Of a stretch of DNA of 19,451 nt, positions 14,616 to 19,451 are shown one piece after another. Both the position numbers and the translations under genes were made by a program. Numbering within the stretch: the stretch's first letter is position 1; each line of letters starts with the position of its first letter. The notes under the pieces are model-generated. The model saw only the letters and a program-made list of their open reading frames with translations, ran no database searches and was not told the origin of the DNA. The stretch covers positions 1 through 19,451 of the forward strand of contig JBCDED010000075.1 of NCBI GenBank assembly GCA_039179985.1, read 5' to 3'. This DNA is from JBCCMQ01 sp039179985 (GTDB taxonomy: Bacteria; Pseudomonadota; Alphaproteobacteria; Rhodobacterales; Rhodobacteraceae).

Positions 14616-15911
14616 CTACTCCGCGGCGACGGCGCTGGCGCGTCCCGTGCGCTTGGTCTTTATGCGATCTTCGATCTCGTCGCGGAAGTGGCGGATGAGA
14701 CCCTGGATCGGCCAGGCCGCCGCATCGCCGAGGGCACAGATCGTGTGGCCTTCGACCTGCTTTGTCACGTCGAGCAGCATGTCGATCTCTTCGGGCTCGG
14801 CGTCGCCCGTGACCAGGCGATCCATAACCCGCATCATCCAGCCCGTGCCCTCGCGGCAGGGCGTGCACTGGCCGCAACTTTCGTGCTTGTAGAACTTCGA
14901 CAACCGCCAGATCGCTTTGACGATATCGGTGGACTGATCCATGACGATGACGGCCGCCGTGCCGAGGCCCGAGCGCTGTTCGCGCAGCCAGTCGAAATCC
15001 ATGATCGCTTCTTGCGCCAGCTCGGACGGCAGGCAGGGCACCGACGATCCGCCGGGGATGATGGCCTTGAGGTTGTCCCAACCGCCACGGATGCCGCCGC
15101 AGTGGCGGTCGATCAGTTCCTTGAACGGGATCGACATGGCCTCTTCCACGACGCAAGGGTTGTTCACATGACCCGAGACCGCAAAAACCTTGGTGCCCGC
15201 GTTGTTCGGACGGCCGAAAGACGCAAACCAGTCGGCGCCCCGGCGTAGGATCGTCGGCACAACGGCGATCGATTCAACGTTGTTCACAGTAGTCGGGCAC
15301 CCGTAGAGCCCCGCGCCCGCCGGAAACGGCGGCTTCATGCGCGGCATGCCTTTCTTGCCCTCGAGGCTTTCCAGAAGCGCCGTTTCCTCGCCGCAGATAT
15401 AGGCGCCCGCGCCGTGGTGGAGGTAGAGATCGAAGTCCCAGCCAGAGCCCGCAGCGTTTTTGCCGAGGAGCCCGTCGTCATAGGCCTCGTCGATGGCGGC
15501 CTGCAGGGCCTCTCGTTCGCGAATGTATTCACCGCGAATGTAGATGTAGCAGGCATGGGCCTGCATGGCGAAAGAGGCGATCAGGCAACCTTCCACAAGC
15601 GTGTGGGGGTCATGGCGCATAATCTCGCGGTCCTTGCAGGTGCCCGGTTCGGATTCGTCGGCGTTTACCACAAGGTAGGAGGGTCGACCGTCGCTCTCCT
15701 TGGGCATGAATGACCACTTCAACCCTGTGGGGAAGCCCGCGCCACCACGTCCGCGCAGGCCGCTCGCTTTCATCTCGTCGATGATCCAGTCGCGTCCTTT
15801 GCCAATAAGCCCGGCGGTGCCGTCCCAGTGGCCGCGCGATTTCGCGCCCGCAAGCGTGCGGTCATGCATCCCGTAAAGGTTGGTGAAAATGCGGTCCTGA
15901 TCTTTCAGCAT
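14616..15911 (-). CDS. nuoF: NADH-quinone oxidoreductase subunit F (NADH/FMN binding)
   Basis: Catalytic NADH dehydrogenase subunit, 431 residues, cytoplasmic tip of complex I. It oxidises NADH with FMN and passes electrons to the 4Fe-4S cluster N3. The glycine-rich NADH loop is GLRGRGGAGFPTG (residues 51-63), the FMN-binding segment is GAGAYICGEETALLESLEG (167-185), and the N3 ligands are C346, C349, C352 (SCGQCTPCREG) and C392 (TICALGD). The start at 15911 was preferred to one at 15944 because of family length and an AGGAAGG seven bases upstream. The C-terminus has a short basic/alanine-rich tail. Nothing is unusual in the protein itself. Confidence 0.98.
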   Translation of the reverse strand: MLKDQDRIFTNLYGMHDRTLAGAKSRGHWDGTAGLIGKGRDWIIDEMKASGLRGRGGAGFPTGLKWSFMPKESDGRPSYLVVNADESEPGTCKDREIMRHDPHTLVEGCLIASFAMQAHACYIYIRGEYIREREALQAAIDEAYDDGLLGKNAAGSGWDFDLYLHHGAGAYICGEETALLESLEGKKGMPRMKPPFPAGAGLYGCPTTVNNVESIAVVPTILRRGADWFASFGRPNNAGTKVFAVSGHVNNPCVVEEAMSIPFKELIDRHCGGIRGGWDNLKAIIPGGSSVPCLPSELAQEAIMDFDWLREQRSGLGTAAVIVMDQSTDIVKAIWRLSKFYKHESCGQCTPCREGTGWMMRVMDRLVTGDAEPEEIDMLLDVTKQVEGHTICALGDAAAWPIQGLIRHFRDEIEDRIKTKRTGRASAVAAE

Positions 15912-15918
15912 CCTGGCG

Positions 15919-15925
15919 CCTTCCT
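15919..15925 (-). promoter_or_regulatory. Ribosome binding site fixing the nuoF start
   Basis: AGGAAGG on the minus strand with a seven-base spacer to the ATG at 15911. It supports this start over the ATG at 15944, which would add eleven residues foreign to the family. Confidence 0.7.
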
Positions 15926-15936
15926 GGTCGTGGCGG

Positions 15937-15953
15937 GCCCGCATCTGGCGGGC
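15937..15953 (-). other. GC-rich hairpin in the DUF5337-nuoF gap
   Basis: A perfect six-base inverted repeat (GCCCGC and GCGGGC) with a five-base loop lies in the 52-base gap between the small membrane protein gene and nuoF. No T-run follows, so it is not an intrinsic terminator. It could influence mRNA processing or stability, or be chance in GC-rich DNA. Confidence 0.4.
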
Positions 15954-15963
15954 TGGCGACGAG

Positions 15964-16191
15964 TCATCCGTCTTTGGACCGGTTACGCCAGATTTGCCAG
16001 GTCACGACAAGGGCCCAGATCATCGCAGCCATAGCCGCGAGGTCAAAAAGCAGGGCGTAGCGGATGGGCCAGCCCAGCTGTCCGCCCAGCCATTGGACAC
16101 CAATCCACAAAAGAATGGTCGCCGCGATGACAATCGCAACGACCCTGGACTGACGGCTGTTGTTTCGGTCCTTGTGCTCCGGTTCGGGCAA
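15964..16191 (-). CDS. DUF5337-like small membrane protein
   Basis: A 75-residue protein with a charged N-terminus (about residues 1-17), two predicted membrane helices (about 18-38 and 44-68) joined by a short QLGWPIRYALL turn, and a basic C-terminal end (WRNRSKDG). I recall this pattern as DUF5337, a small family largely of Rhodobacterales found in nuo clusters; this is from memory. The only usable start is TTG at 16191, because the frame is closed by a stop just upstream and contains no early ATG. AAAGG lies about seven bases before it. It sits between the 209-aa protein gene (18 bases upstream) and nuoF. A role as an accessory membrane subunit or assembly factor of complex I is inference from position. 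Confidence 0.75.
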   Translation of the reverse strand: MPEPEHKDRNNSRQSRVVAIVIAATILLWIGVQWLGGQLGWPIRYALLFDLAAMAAMIWALVVTWQIWRNRSKDG

Positions 16192-16209
16192 CTGGGTGGG
16201 CCTTTCGCC

Positions 16210-16839
16210 TTAGTAGACGTCGCCCTCGTCGACCTTTTTGGAGAACTCGGTTTCGCCCCCAGATGCCAGCAGCTTGGCCTGCGCGACCCAGTCGTCGCGG
16301 CTGACACGGCCCTTGAAACCTTCGAGGTTGTCGTCGACCCAGGCCACTTCGGCCGCCGTCCAGTTTGCCACCTGATCGAAATGATAGAAGCCCATGGAGT
16401 GCAATAGTTCTTCCAGTTTCGGTCCGACGCCCTTTATTTTCTTCAGATCGTCAGGCGCGCCGTCCCGCGCGGCCTCCAGCGTCGTCGGCTTTGTGCCTTC
16501 GCCGGGGGCTGGTGCGGGATCGGATGCCGGTTCGGGCGCCGCCACCGGTGCGGGTTCGGGTTGCGGCACAGGGACCGGTTCGGGGGCTGGTTCGGGCGCT
16601 GCAGCCGGCGCCGGTGCCACCACGGGGGCAACTGCGGTGCTGTGTTCGCTGGCCGGCTTGCGGTGGAACCCGATGACAAGCACCACAGCGACCACCAGGA
16701 AAAGCACCAGTGCAATGGACAGCGATGCTGAGAAATTCAGACCGCCGATAATCATCATGGCGAGAAAGCCAACAAACGCGACCGTACCCGCCAGAGCACC
16801 GACCATCAGCATGGTGCCCTGGTTCTGATTTGAATTCAT
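16210..16839 (-). CDS. Membrane-anchored protein with proline/alanine-rich linker and NuoE-type helix-hairpin-helix domain
   Basis: A 209-residue protein with three parts. Residues 1-60 form a two-helix membrane module (about 11-34 and 38-58) nearly matching the whole of the upstream 69-aa protein. Residues 70-117 are a low-complexity Pro/Ala/Glu linker. Residues 130-193 form a helix-hairpin-helix-like domain with LKKIKGVGPKLEELL and then GFYHFDQVANW and FKGRVSRDDWVAQAK. This domain resembles the C-terminal extension of NuoE in the same operon (about 39 of 66 positions identical by eye). The ATG follows an AGGAGG that overlaps the preceding stop codon. The orientation is probably both termini in the cytoplasm. 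The function is unknown; it could tether or guide the NADH-oxidising arm at the membrane, which is inference. Confidence 0.85.
   Translation of the reverse strand: MNSNQNQGTMLMVGALAGTVAFVGFLAMMIIGGLNFSASLSIALVLFLVVAVVLVIGFHRKPASEHSTAVAPVVAPAPAAAPEPAPEPVPVPQPEPAPVAAPEPASDPAPAPGEGTKPTTLEAARDGAPDDLKKIKGVGPKLEELLHSMGFYHFDQVANWTAAEVAWVDDNLEGFKGRVSRDDWVAQAKLLASGGETEFSKKVDEGDVY
16489..16632 (-). repeat. Low-complexity Pro/Ala/Glu-coding repeat (linker of 209-aa protein)
   Basis: The DNA coding residues 70-117 of the 209-residue protein is an imperfect run of short GC-rich units coding Pro-Glu-Pro, Ala-Pro and Glu-Pro pairs. It links the membrane module to the helix-hairpin-helix domain. Such sequence is prone to length change between strains. 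Confidence 0.7.
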
Positions 16840-16844
16840 AGAAG

Positions 16845-16850
16845 CCTCCT
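16845..16850 (-). promoter_or_regulatory. Strong ribosome binding site of the 209-aa gene
   Basis: AGGAGG with a five-base spacer to the ATG at 16839. It directly abuts the TGA of the 69-aa gene (TGAGGAGG), so termination on one gene and initiation on the next occur at the same place. Confidence 0.75.
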
Positions 16851-17059
16851 CAGGTGTCGTTGCGCGCCGAAGCAGAGCCGCGATGGAACCCGATCACGAG
16901 TACGATTGCGACAGCCAGGAACAGCGCGGCGGAAATGCTGAACGCGCCTGCAAATCCTTGGCCGCCCACGACCATTAATGCAACAAAAGCGACAAGCGCG
17001 ACCGTGCCAGAAAGGGCCCCGGTCATCAGCATCGTTCCCTGCGTCTGCTTGGATTCCAT
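16850..17059 (-). CDS. Small two-helix membrane protein, paralog of the next gene's N-terminus
   Basis: A 69-residue protein with a polar N-terminus (MESKQTQG), two predicted membrane helices (about 11-32 and 38-58), the end of the second helix reading VLVIGFHR, and a short polar tail. By eye it is identical at about 40 of 64 positions to the N-terminus of the following 209-residue protein, so the two genes probably arose by tandem duplication. The start at 17059 is well supported by AAAGGAG eight bases upstream; a frame-compatible start at 17107 lacks this support. It lies 63 bases after nuoE. I do not recognise a named family. A complex I accessory role is only inferred from its position in the operon. 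Confidence 0.8.
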   Translation of the reverse strand: MESKQTQGTMLMTGALSGTVALVAFVALMVVGGQGFAGAFSISAALFLAVAIVLVIGFHRGSASARNDT

Positions 17060-17067
17060 AGTCGAAG

Positions 17068-17074
17068 CTCCTTT
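17068..17074 (-). promoter_or_regulatory. Ribosome binding site fixing the 69-aa gene start
   Basis: AAAGGAG on the minus strand, eight bases before the ATG at 17059. It decides against the longer 85-residue reading from 17107. Confidence 0.75.
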
Positions 17075-17089
17075 CTCACAAAGATCGGG

Positions 17090-17105
17090 CGCGACATTGC
17101 GCCAC
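17090..17105 (-). other. Small GC hairpin in the gap after nuoE
   Basis: A five-base inverted repeat (GGCGC and GCGCC) with a six-base loop lies in the 63-base gap between nuoE and the 69-aa gene. There is no T-run, so it is not a convincing terminator. It might be a processing or stability element, or chance. Confidence 0.3.
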
Positions 17106-17122
17106 ACCCTTCTAGCGCGAAA

Positions 17123-18163
17123 TCAGCTGTCTGTCTTGCCTTCTTCCACAAGCTTTTTCGCCTGGTCGACCCAGCTATCGCGGGTGGCCCGGCCCTTGAA
17201 GCTGACAAGCTGCGTGTCTGCCCATTCGACATCCGCCGGAGACCAGGCCGCGATCTGGTCGAAGTGATAGATGCCGACACCGTTCAAAACGCCTTCCAGC
17301 TTCGGCCCTATCCCATTGATTTTTTTCAGATCATCGGCCTCTCCGCCGCGCGGCGCATCGAGTTTGTCCGGGGCCTGCGGCGCCGCGTCTTCGGCTTTCG
17401 GTGCGGCGGCAGCTGCCGATGCGGCAGGCGTCGCAGGTGACTGTGTCAGCGCATCCTTGCCGAGCCAGGGCGCGCGCAGGGGCACCTCGGTTCCGTCGAT
17501 GCGCTTCACCGTATCGCCAATATCGGTCGCGAGTTGGGCACTGGCGTTGAACTGCGTGCGACCCGATTCGTATTCGTCGAGCGATGTCAGCCCCTTAAGC
17601 GGTTCACTGGCGTAGCGTCCGTTCTGGGGGCCCGGCGTCGGGACTTTGCCCGCGGAAAGGTCATCGATGAGTGCCGCAAATCCTTCTGCGGTCAGATCTT
17701 CGTAATAGTCCTTGCCGATCTGGGCCATGGGCGCATTAGCGCACGCACCAAGGCATTCCACCTCTTCCCACGACAGCTTGCCGTCGGCGGAAAGATCATG
17801 GGGGTTTGCGGCGATCTTCTCGCGGCAGACCGCCATCAGATCTTCGGCCCCGCAGATCATGCAGGACGTCGTGCCGCAGATCTGAAAATGCGCAACGGTT
17901 CCAACTGGTTGCAGCTGGAACATGAAGTAAAAGGTCGCCACCTCAAGGGCGCGGATATAGGCCATATCGAGCATTCCGGCCACATGCTCGATCGCGACAC
18001 GGCTCAGCCAGCCCTCTTGCTCCTGGGCGCGCCAGAGAAGCGGGATAATAGCACTGGCCTGCCGGCCTTCAGGGTACTTCGTGATCTGCGCTTCTGCCCA
18101 GGCCTGATTGGCAGGCGTGAAGGCGAAACTATCCGGTTGTTCGTGGTACAGGCGTCTGAGCAT
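17123..18163 (-). CDS. nuoE: NADH-quinone oxidoreductase subunit E with C-terminal helix-hairpin-helix extension
   Basis: Complex I peripheral-arm subunit with the 2Fe-2S cluster N1a next to NuoF. The thioredoxin-like core (about residues 1-175) carries the ligands C96, C101, C137 and C141 (ICGTTSC and CLGAC). The protein has 346 residues, whereas the E. coli subunit has 166. The extension comprises a spacer (about 176-235), an alanine/proline-rich linker (236-275) and a helix-hairpin-helix-like domain (277-341) with LKKINGIGPKLEGVL, IYHFDQIAAW and FKGRATRDSWVDQAK. The same domain ends the 209-aa protein two genes on. The start at 18163 fits the family N-terminus (MLRRLYHEQPDSFAFTP). The frame stays open to 18484, but that part lies inside nuoD and is a shadow. 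A weak GAGCGAG precedes the ATG. Confidence 0.97.
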   Translation of the reverse strand: MLRRLYHEQPDSFAFTPANQAWAEAQITKYPEGRQASAIIPLLWRAQEQEGWLSRVAIEHVAGMLDMAYIRALEVATFYFMFQLQPVGTVAHFQICGTTSCMICGAEDLMAVCREKIAANPHDLSADGKLSWEEVECLGACANAPMAQIGKDYYEDLTAEGFAALIDDLSAGKVPTPGPQNGRYASEPLKGLTSLDEYESGRTQFNASAQLATDIGDTVKRIDGTEVPLRAPWLGKDALTQSPATPAASAAAAAPKAEDAAPQAPDKLDAPRGGEADDLKKINGIGPKLEGVLNGVGIYHFDQIAAWSPADVEWADTQLVSFKGRATRDSWVDQAKKLVEEGKTDS

Positions 18164-18285
18164 CAGTGGACTCGCTCGCTTATCCGTTCGTTGTGGGGCC
18201 GCCCTGCCCGAATGTCGGGAGCGCAATCCTTGCGGTCTGAAGAGAAATTCGCGCTGCGCACATAGCCTGCTTCGATTACGTTCAC
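18163..18285 (-). CDS. Probable 40-aa micro-ORF between nuoD and nuoE
   Basis: A short frame that fills the nuoD-nuoE gap exactly. It begins with GTG overlapping the nuoD stop as GTGA, and its TGA overlaps the nuoE ATG as TGATG. GGGGAG lies eight bases before the GTG. The 40-residue product is polar and basic (arginine-rich), has one cysteine (residue 21) and no membrane segment, and is not recognised by me. The two perfect overlap junctions and the ribosome binding site argue for translation. The lack of an ATG, the small size and unremarkable codon usage argue against it. It may serve mainly to carry ribosomes from nuoD to nuoE, since nuoE has only a weak site of its own. Confidence 0.45.
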   Translation of the reverse strand: MNVIEAGYVRSANFSSDRKDCAPDIRAGRPHNERISERVH

Positions 18286-19451
18286 CTATCGATCTCCCCG
18301 AACACAACGTCCAGTGTCCCGATGATCGCCGCCACATCGGCCAGCTGGTGTCCTTTCGAGATATGGTCCATGGCCTGCAGGTGCAGAAAGCCCGGGGCGC
18401 GCAGCTTGGCGCGGTAAGGGCGGTTGGTTCCGTCGGCAACCAGATAGACGCCGAACTCGCCCTTGGGCGCCTCGACGGCGGCATAGACTTCGCCCTCGGG
18501 CACGTGGAAGCCTTCGGTGTACAGTTTGAAGTGATGGATGAGAGCTTCCATCGAGGTTTTCATGTCGCCACGTGTTGGCGGGGTCATCTTGCCCCGGGCC
18601 ATCACATCGCCCTTGTTCTCGGGCATCTGCAACTTCTCGCAGGCCTGGCGAATGATCTTTACGCTTTCGCGCATCTCGGCCATGCGGCAGAGGTAGCGGT
18701 CGTAGCAGTCGCCGTTCTTGCCTACGGGGATCTGAAAGTCGAACTCGTCGTAGCATTCGTAGGGCTGCGCGCGGCGCAGGTCCCAGGCCAGACCGGAGCC
18801 CCGCACCATGACGCCGGAAAAGCCCCAGTCGAGGATTTCCTCTTCGCTCACGACACCAATATCGGCGTTGCGCTGCTTGAAGATGCGATTTTCGATCAGA
18901 AGCCCGTCGATGTCATCGAGAATACTCGGAAACTCCAGCGCCCAGGTGTCGATGTCGGTGATCAGGGCGTCGGGCAGGTCCTGATGCACGCCGCCGGGCC
19001 GAAAATAGGCCGCGTGCAGGCGCGCGCCGCAGGCCCGCTCATAAAACACCATCAGTTTCTCGCGTTCCTCAAATCCCCAGAGCGGCGGGGTCAGCGCGCC
19101 CACATCCATGGCCTGCGTGGTGACGTTAAGCAGGTGGTTCAGAACACGGCCGATCTCGGAATAAAGCACGCGGATCAACGAAGCGCGGCGCGGGACCTCT
19201 GTGCCCGTTAGTTTCTCGATGGCCAGGCACCAGGCGTGTTCCTGGTTCATCGGGGCGACATAGTCGAGCCGGTCAAAATAGGGCAGGTTTTGCAGGTAGG
19301 TCCGGCTTTCCATCAGCTTTTCGGTGCCGCGATGGAGAAGACCGATATGCGGATCGCAGCGTTCCACGATCTCGCCGTCAAGTTCCAGCACCAGACGCAA
19401 CACACCGTGGGCGGCAGGGTGCTGGGGGCCAAAGTTGATGTTGAAGTTGCG
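18282..19451 (-). CDS. nuoD: NADH-quinone oxidoreductase subunit D (5' end outside window)
   Basis: The 49-kDa-type subunit that forms the quinone reduction site with NuoB. 389 residues are visible and the frame is open to the right edge. The first visible residues, RNFNINFGPQHPAAHG, lie close to the family N-terminus, so only about 15-20 residues are missing. The quinone-site loop is GPQHPAAHG, and the tyrosine region is ESRTYLQNLPYFDRLDY. The hydrogenase-like fold and C-terminus (APKGEFGVYLVADG ending FGEIDR) are intact. NuoD is separate from NuoC here, not fused as in E. coli, assuming a normal N-terminus. Its TGA overlaps the GTG of the 40-aa micro-ORF. A GTG at 19403 inside the gene is not the real start. 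Confidence 0.98.
   Translation of the reverse strand, partial: RNFNINFGPQHPAAHGVLRLVLELDGEIVERCDPHIGLLHRGTEKLMESRTYLQNLPYFDRLDYVAPMNQEHAWCLAIEKLTGTEVPRRASLIRVLYSEIGRVLNHLLNVTTQAMDVGALTPPLWGFEEREKLMVFYERACGARLHAAYFRPGGVHQDLPDALITDIDTWALEFPSILDDIDGLLIENRIFKQRNADIGVVSEEEILDWGFSGVMVRGSGLAWDLRRAQPYECYDEFDFQIPVGKNGDCYDRYLCRMAEMRESVKIIRQACEKLQMPENKGDVMARGKMTPPTRGDMKTSMEALIHHFKLYTEGFHVPEGEVYAAVEAPKGEFGVYLVADGTNRPYRAKLRAPGFLHLQAMDHISKGHQLADVAAIIGTLDVVFGEIDR
18294..18299 (-). promoter_or_regulatory. Ribosome binding site of the nuoD-nuoE micro-ORF
   Basis: GGGGAG on the minus strand, inside the last codons of nuoD and eight bases before the GTG at 18285. It supports initiation at that GTG. Confidence 0.45.

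Noticed and set aside
14374..15156. 260-residue reading of the pentapeptide protein extending into nuoF
   Set aside because: The upstream part is the out-of-frame reverse of nuoF, with biased arginine/proline composition; a ribosome binding site and ATG at 14610 mark the real start.
16261..16452. Helix-hairpin-helix domain of the 209-aa protein as evidence for a DNA repair or nuclease gene
   Set aside because: No catalytic motif is present, the protein is membrane-anchored, and the closest match seen is the NuoE tail in the same operon.
17026..17280. 84-residue minus-strand frame covering the nuoE end and the following gap
   Set aside because: Overlaps two better-supported genes in another frame and has no ribosome binding site of its own; the AAAGGAG serves the ATG at 17059.
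17123..18484. 453-residue reading of NuoE starting inside nuoD
   Set aside because: The first 107 residues are a frame-shifted shadow of nuoD; family similarity begins at the ATG at 18163.

Overview
The window is a piece of an alphaproteobacterial chromosome, most likely Rhodobacterales (Roseobacter/Rhodobacter/Paracoccus relatives). The evidence is high GC content, a nuo (respiratory complex I) cluster interrupted by small accessory genes as known from Paracoccus denitrificans and Rhodobacter capsulatus, a NuoE with a long C-terminal extension, a DUF5337-like small membrane protein, and the downstream neighbours birA, coaX and an RNase J gene. No mobile element, tRNA, rRNA, CRISPR array or phage gene was seen.

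Layout. All but one gene lie on the minus strand, so the operon is transcribed from high to low coordinates. In transcription order: nuoD (5' end beyond the right edge), a probable 40-aa micro-ORF, nuoE, a 69-aa membrane protein, a 209-aa membrane/HhH protein, a 75-aa DUF5337-like membrane protein, nuoF, a 78-aa pentapeptide-repeat protein, a DUF3291 protein, a 65-aa basic protein, nuoG, nuoH, nuoI, nuoJ, nuoK, nuoL, nuoM, nuoN, birA, coaX and rnj. nuoA, nuoB and nuoC must lie beyond the right edge. The one plus-strand gene is the 3' part of a DEAD-box RNA helicase at the left edge. It converges on rnj, and the two stop codons share the tetranucleotide TTAA.

Function. nuoD-N encode the electron-input arm (NuoE, F, G), the connecting arm (NuoD, I) and the membrane proton-pumping arm (NuoH, J, K, L, M, N) of the proton-translocating NADH:quinone oxidoreductase. 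BirA (biotin ligase without a DNA-binding domain), CoaX (type III pantothenate kinase) and RNase J follow with one-base to ten-base spacings or overlaps. They are probably read from the same transcript. The genes are packed almost end to end: many junctions are ATGA, TAATG, GTGA or TGATG overlaps, and no intergenic space exceeds about 65 bases apart from the one filled by the micro-ORF.

Most interesting part. The accessory genes around nuoE and nuoF look modular. The 69-aa protein and the N-terminus of the 209-aa protein are paralogous two-helix membrane modules. The C-terminus of the 209-aa protein is in turn paralogous to the C-terminal helix-hairpin-helix extension of NuoE. The 209-aa protein thus looks like a fusion of two modules found in its immediate neighbours. 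Nothing here proves a wholly new system, but these small proteins are candidates for lineage-specific complex I accessory or assembly factors.
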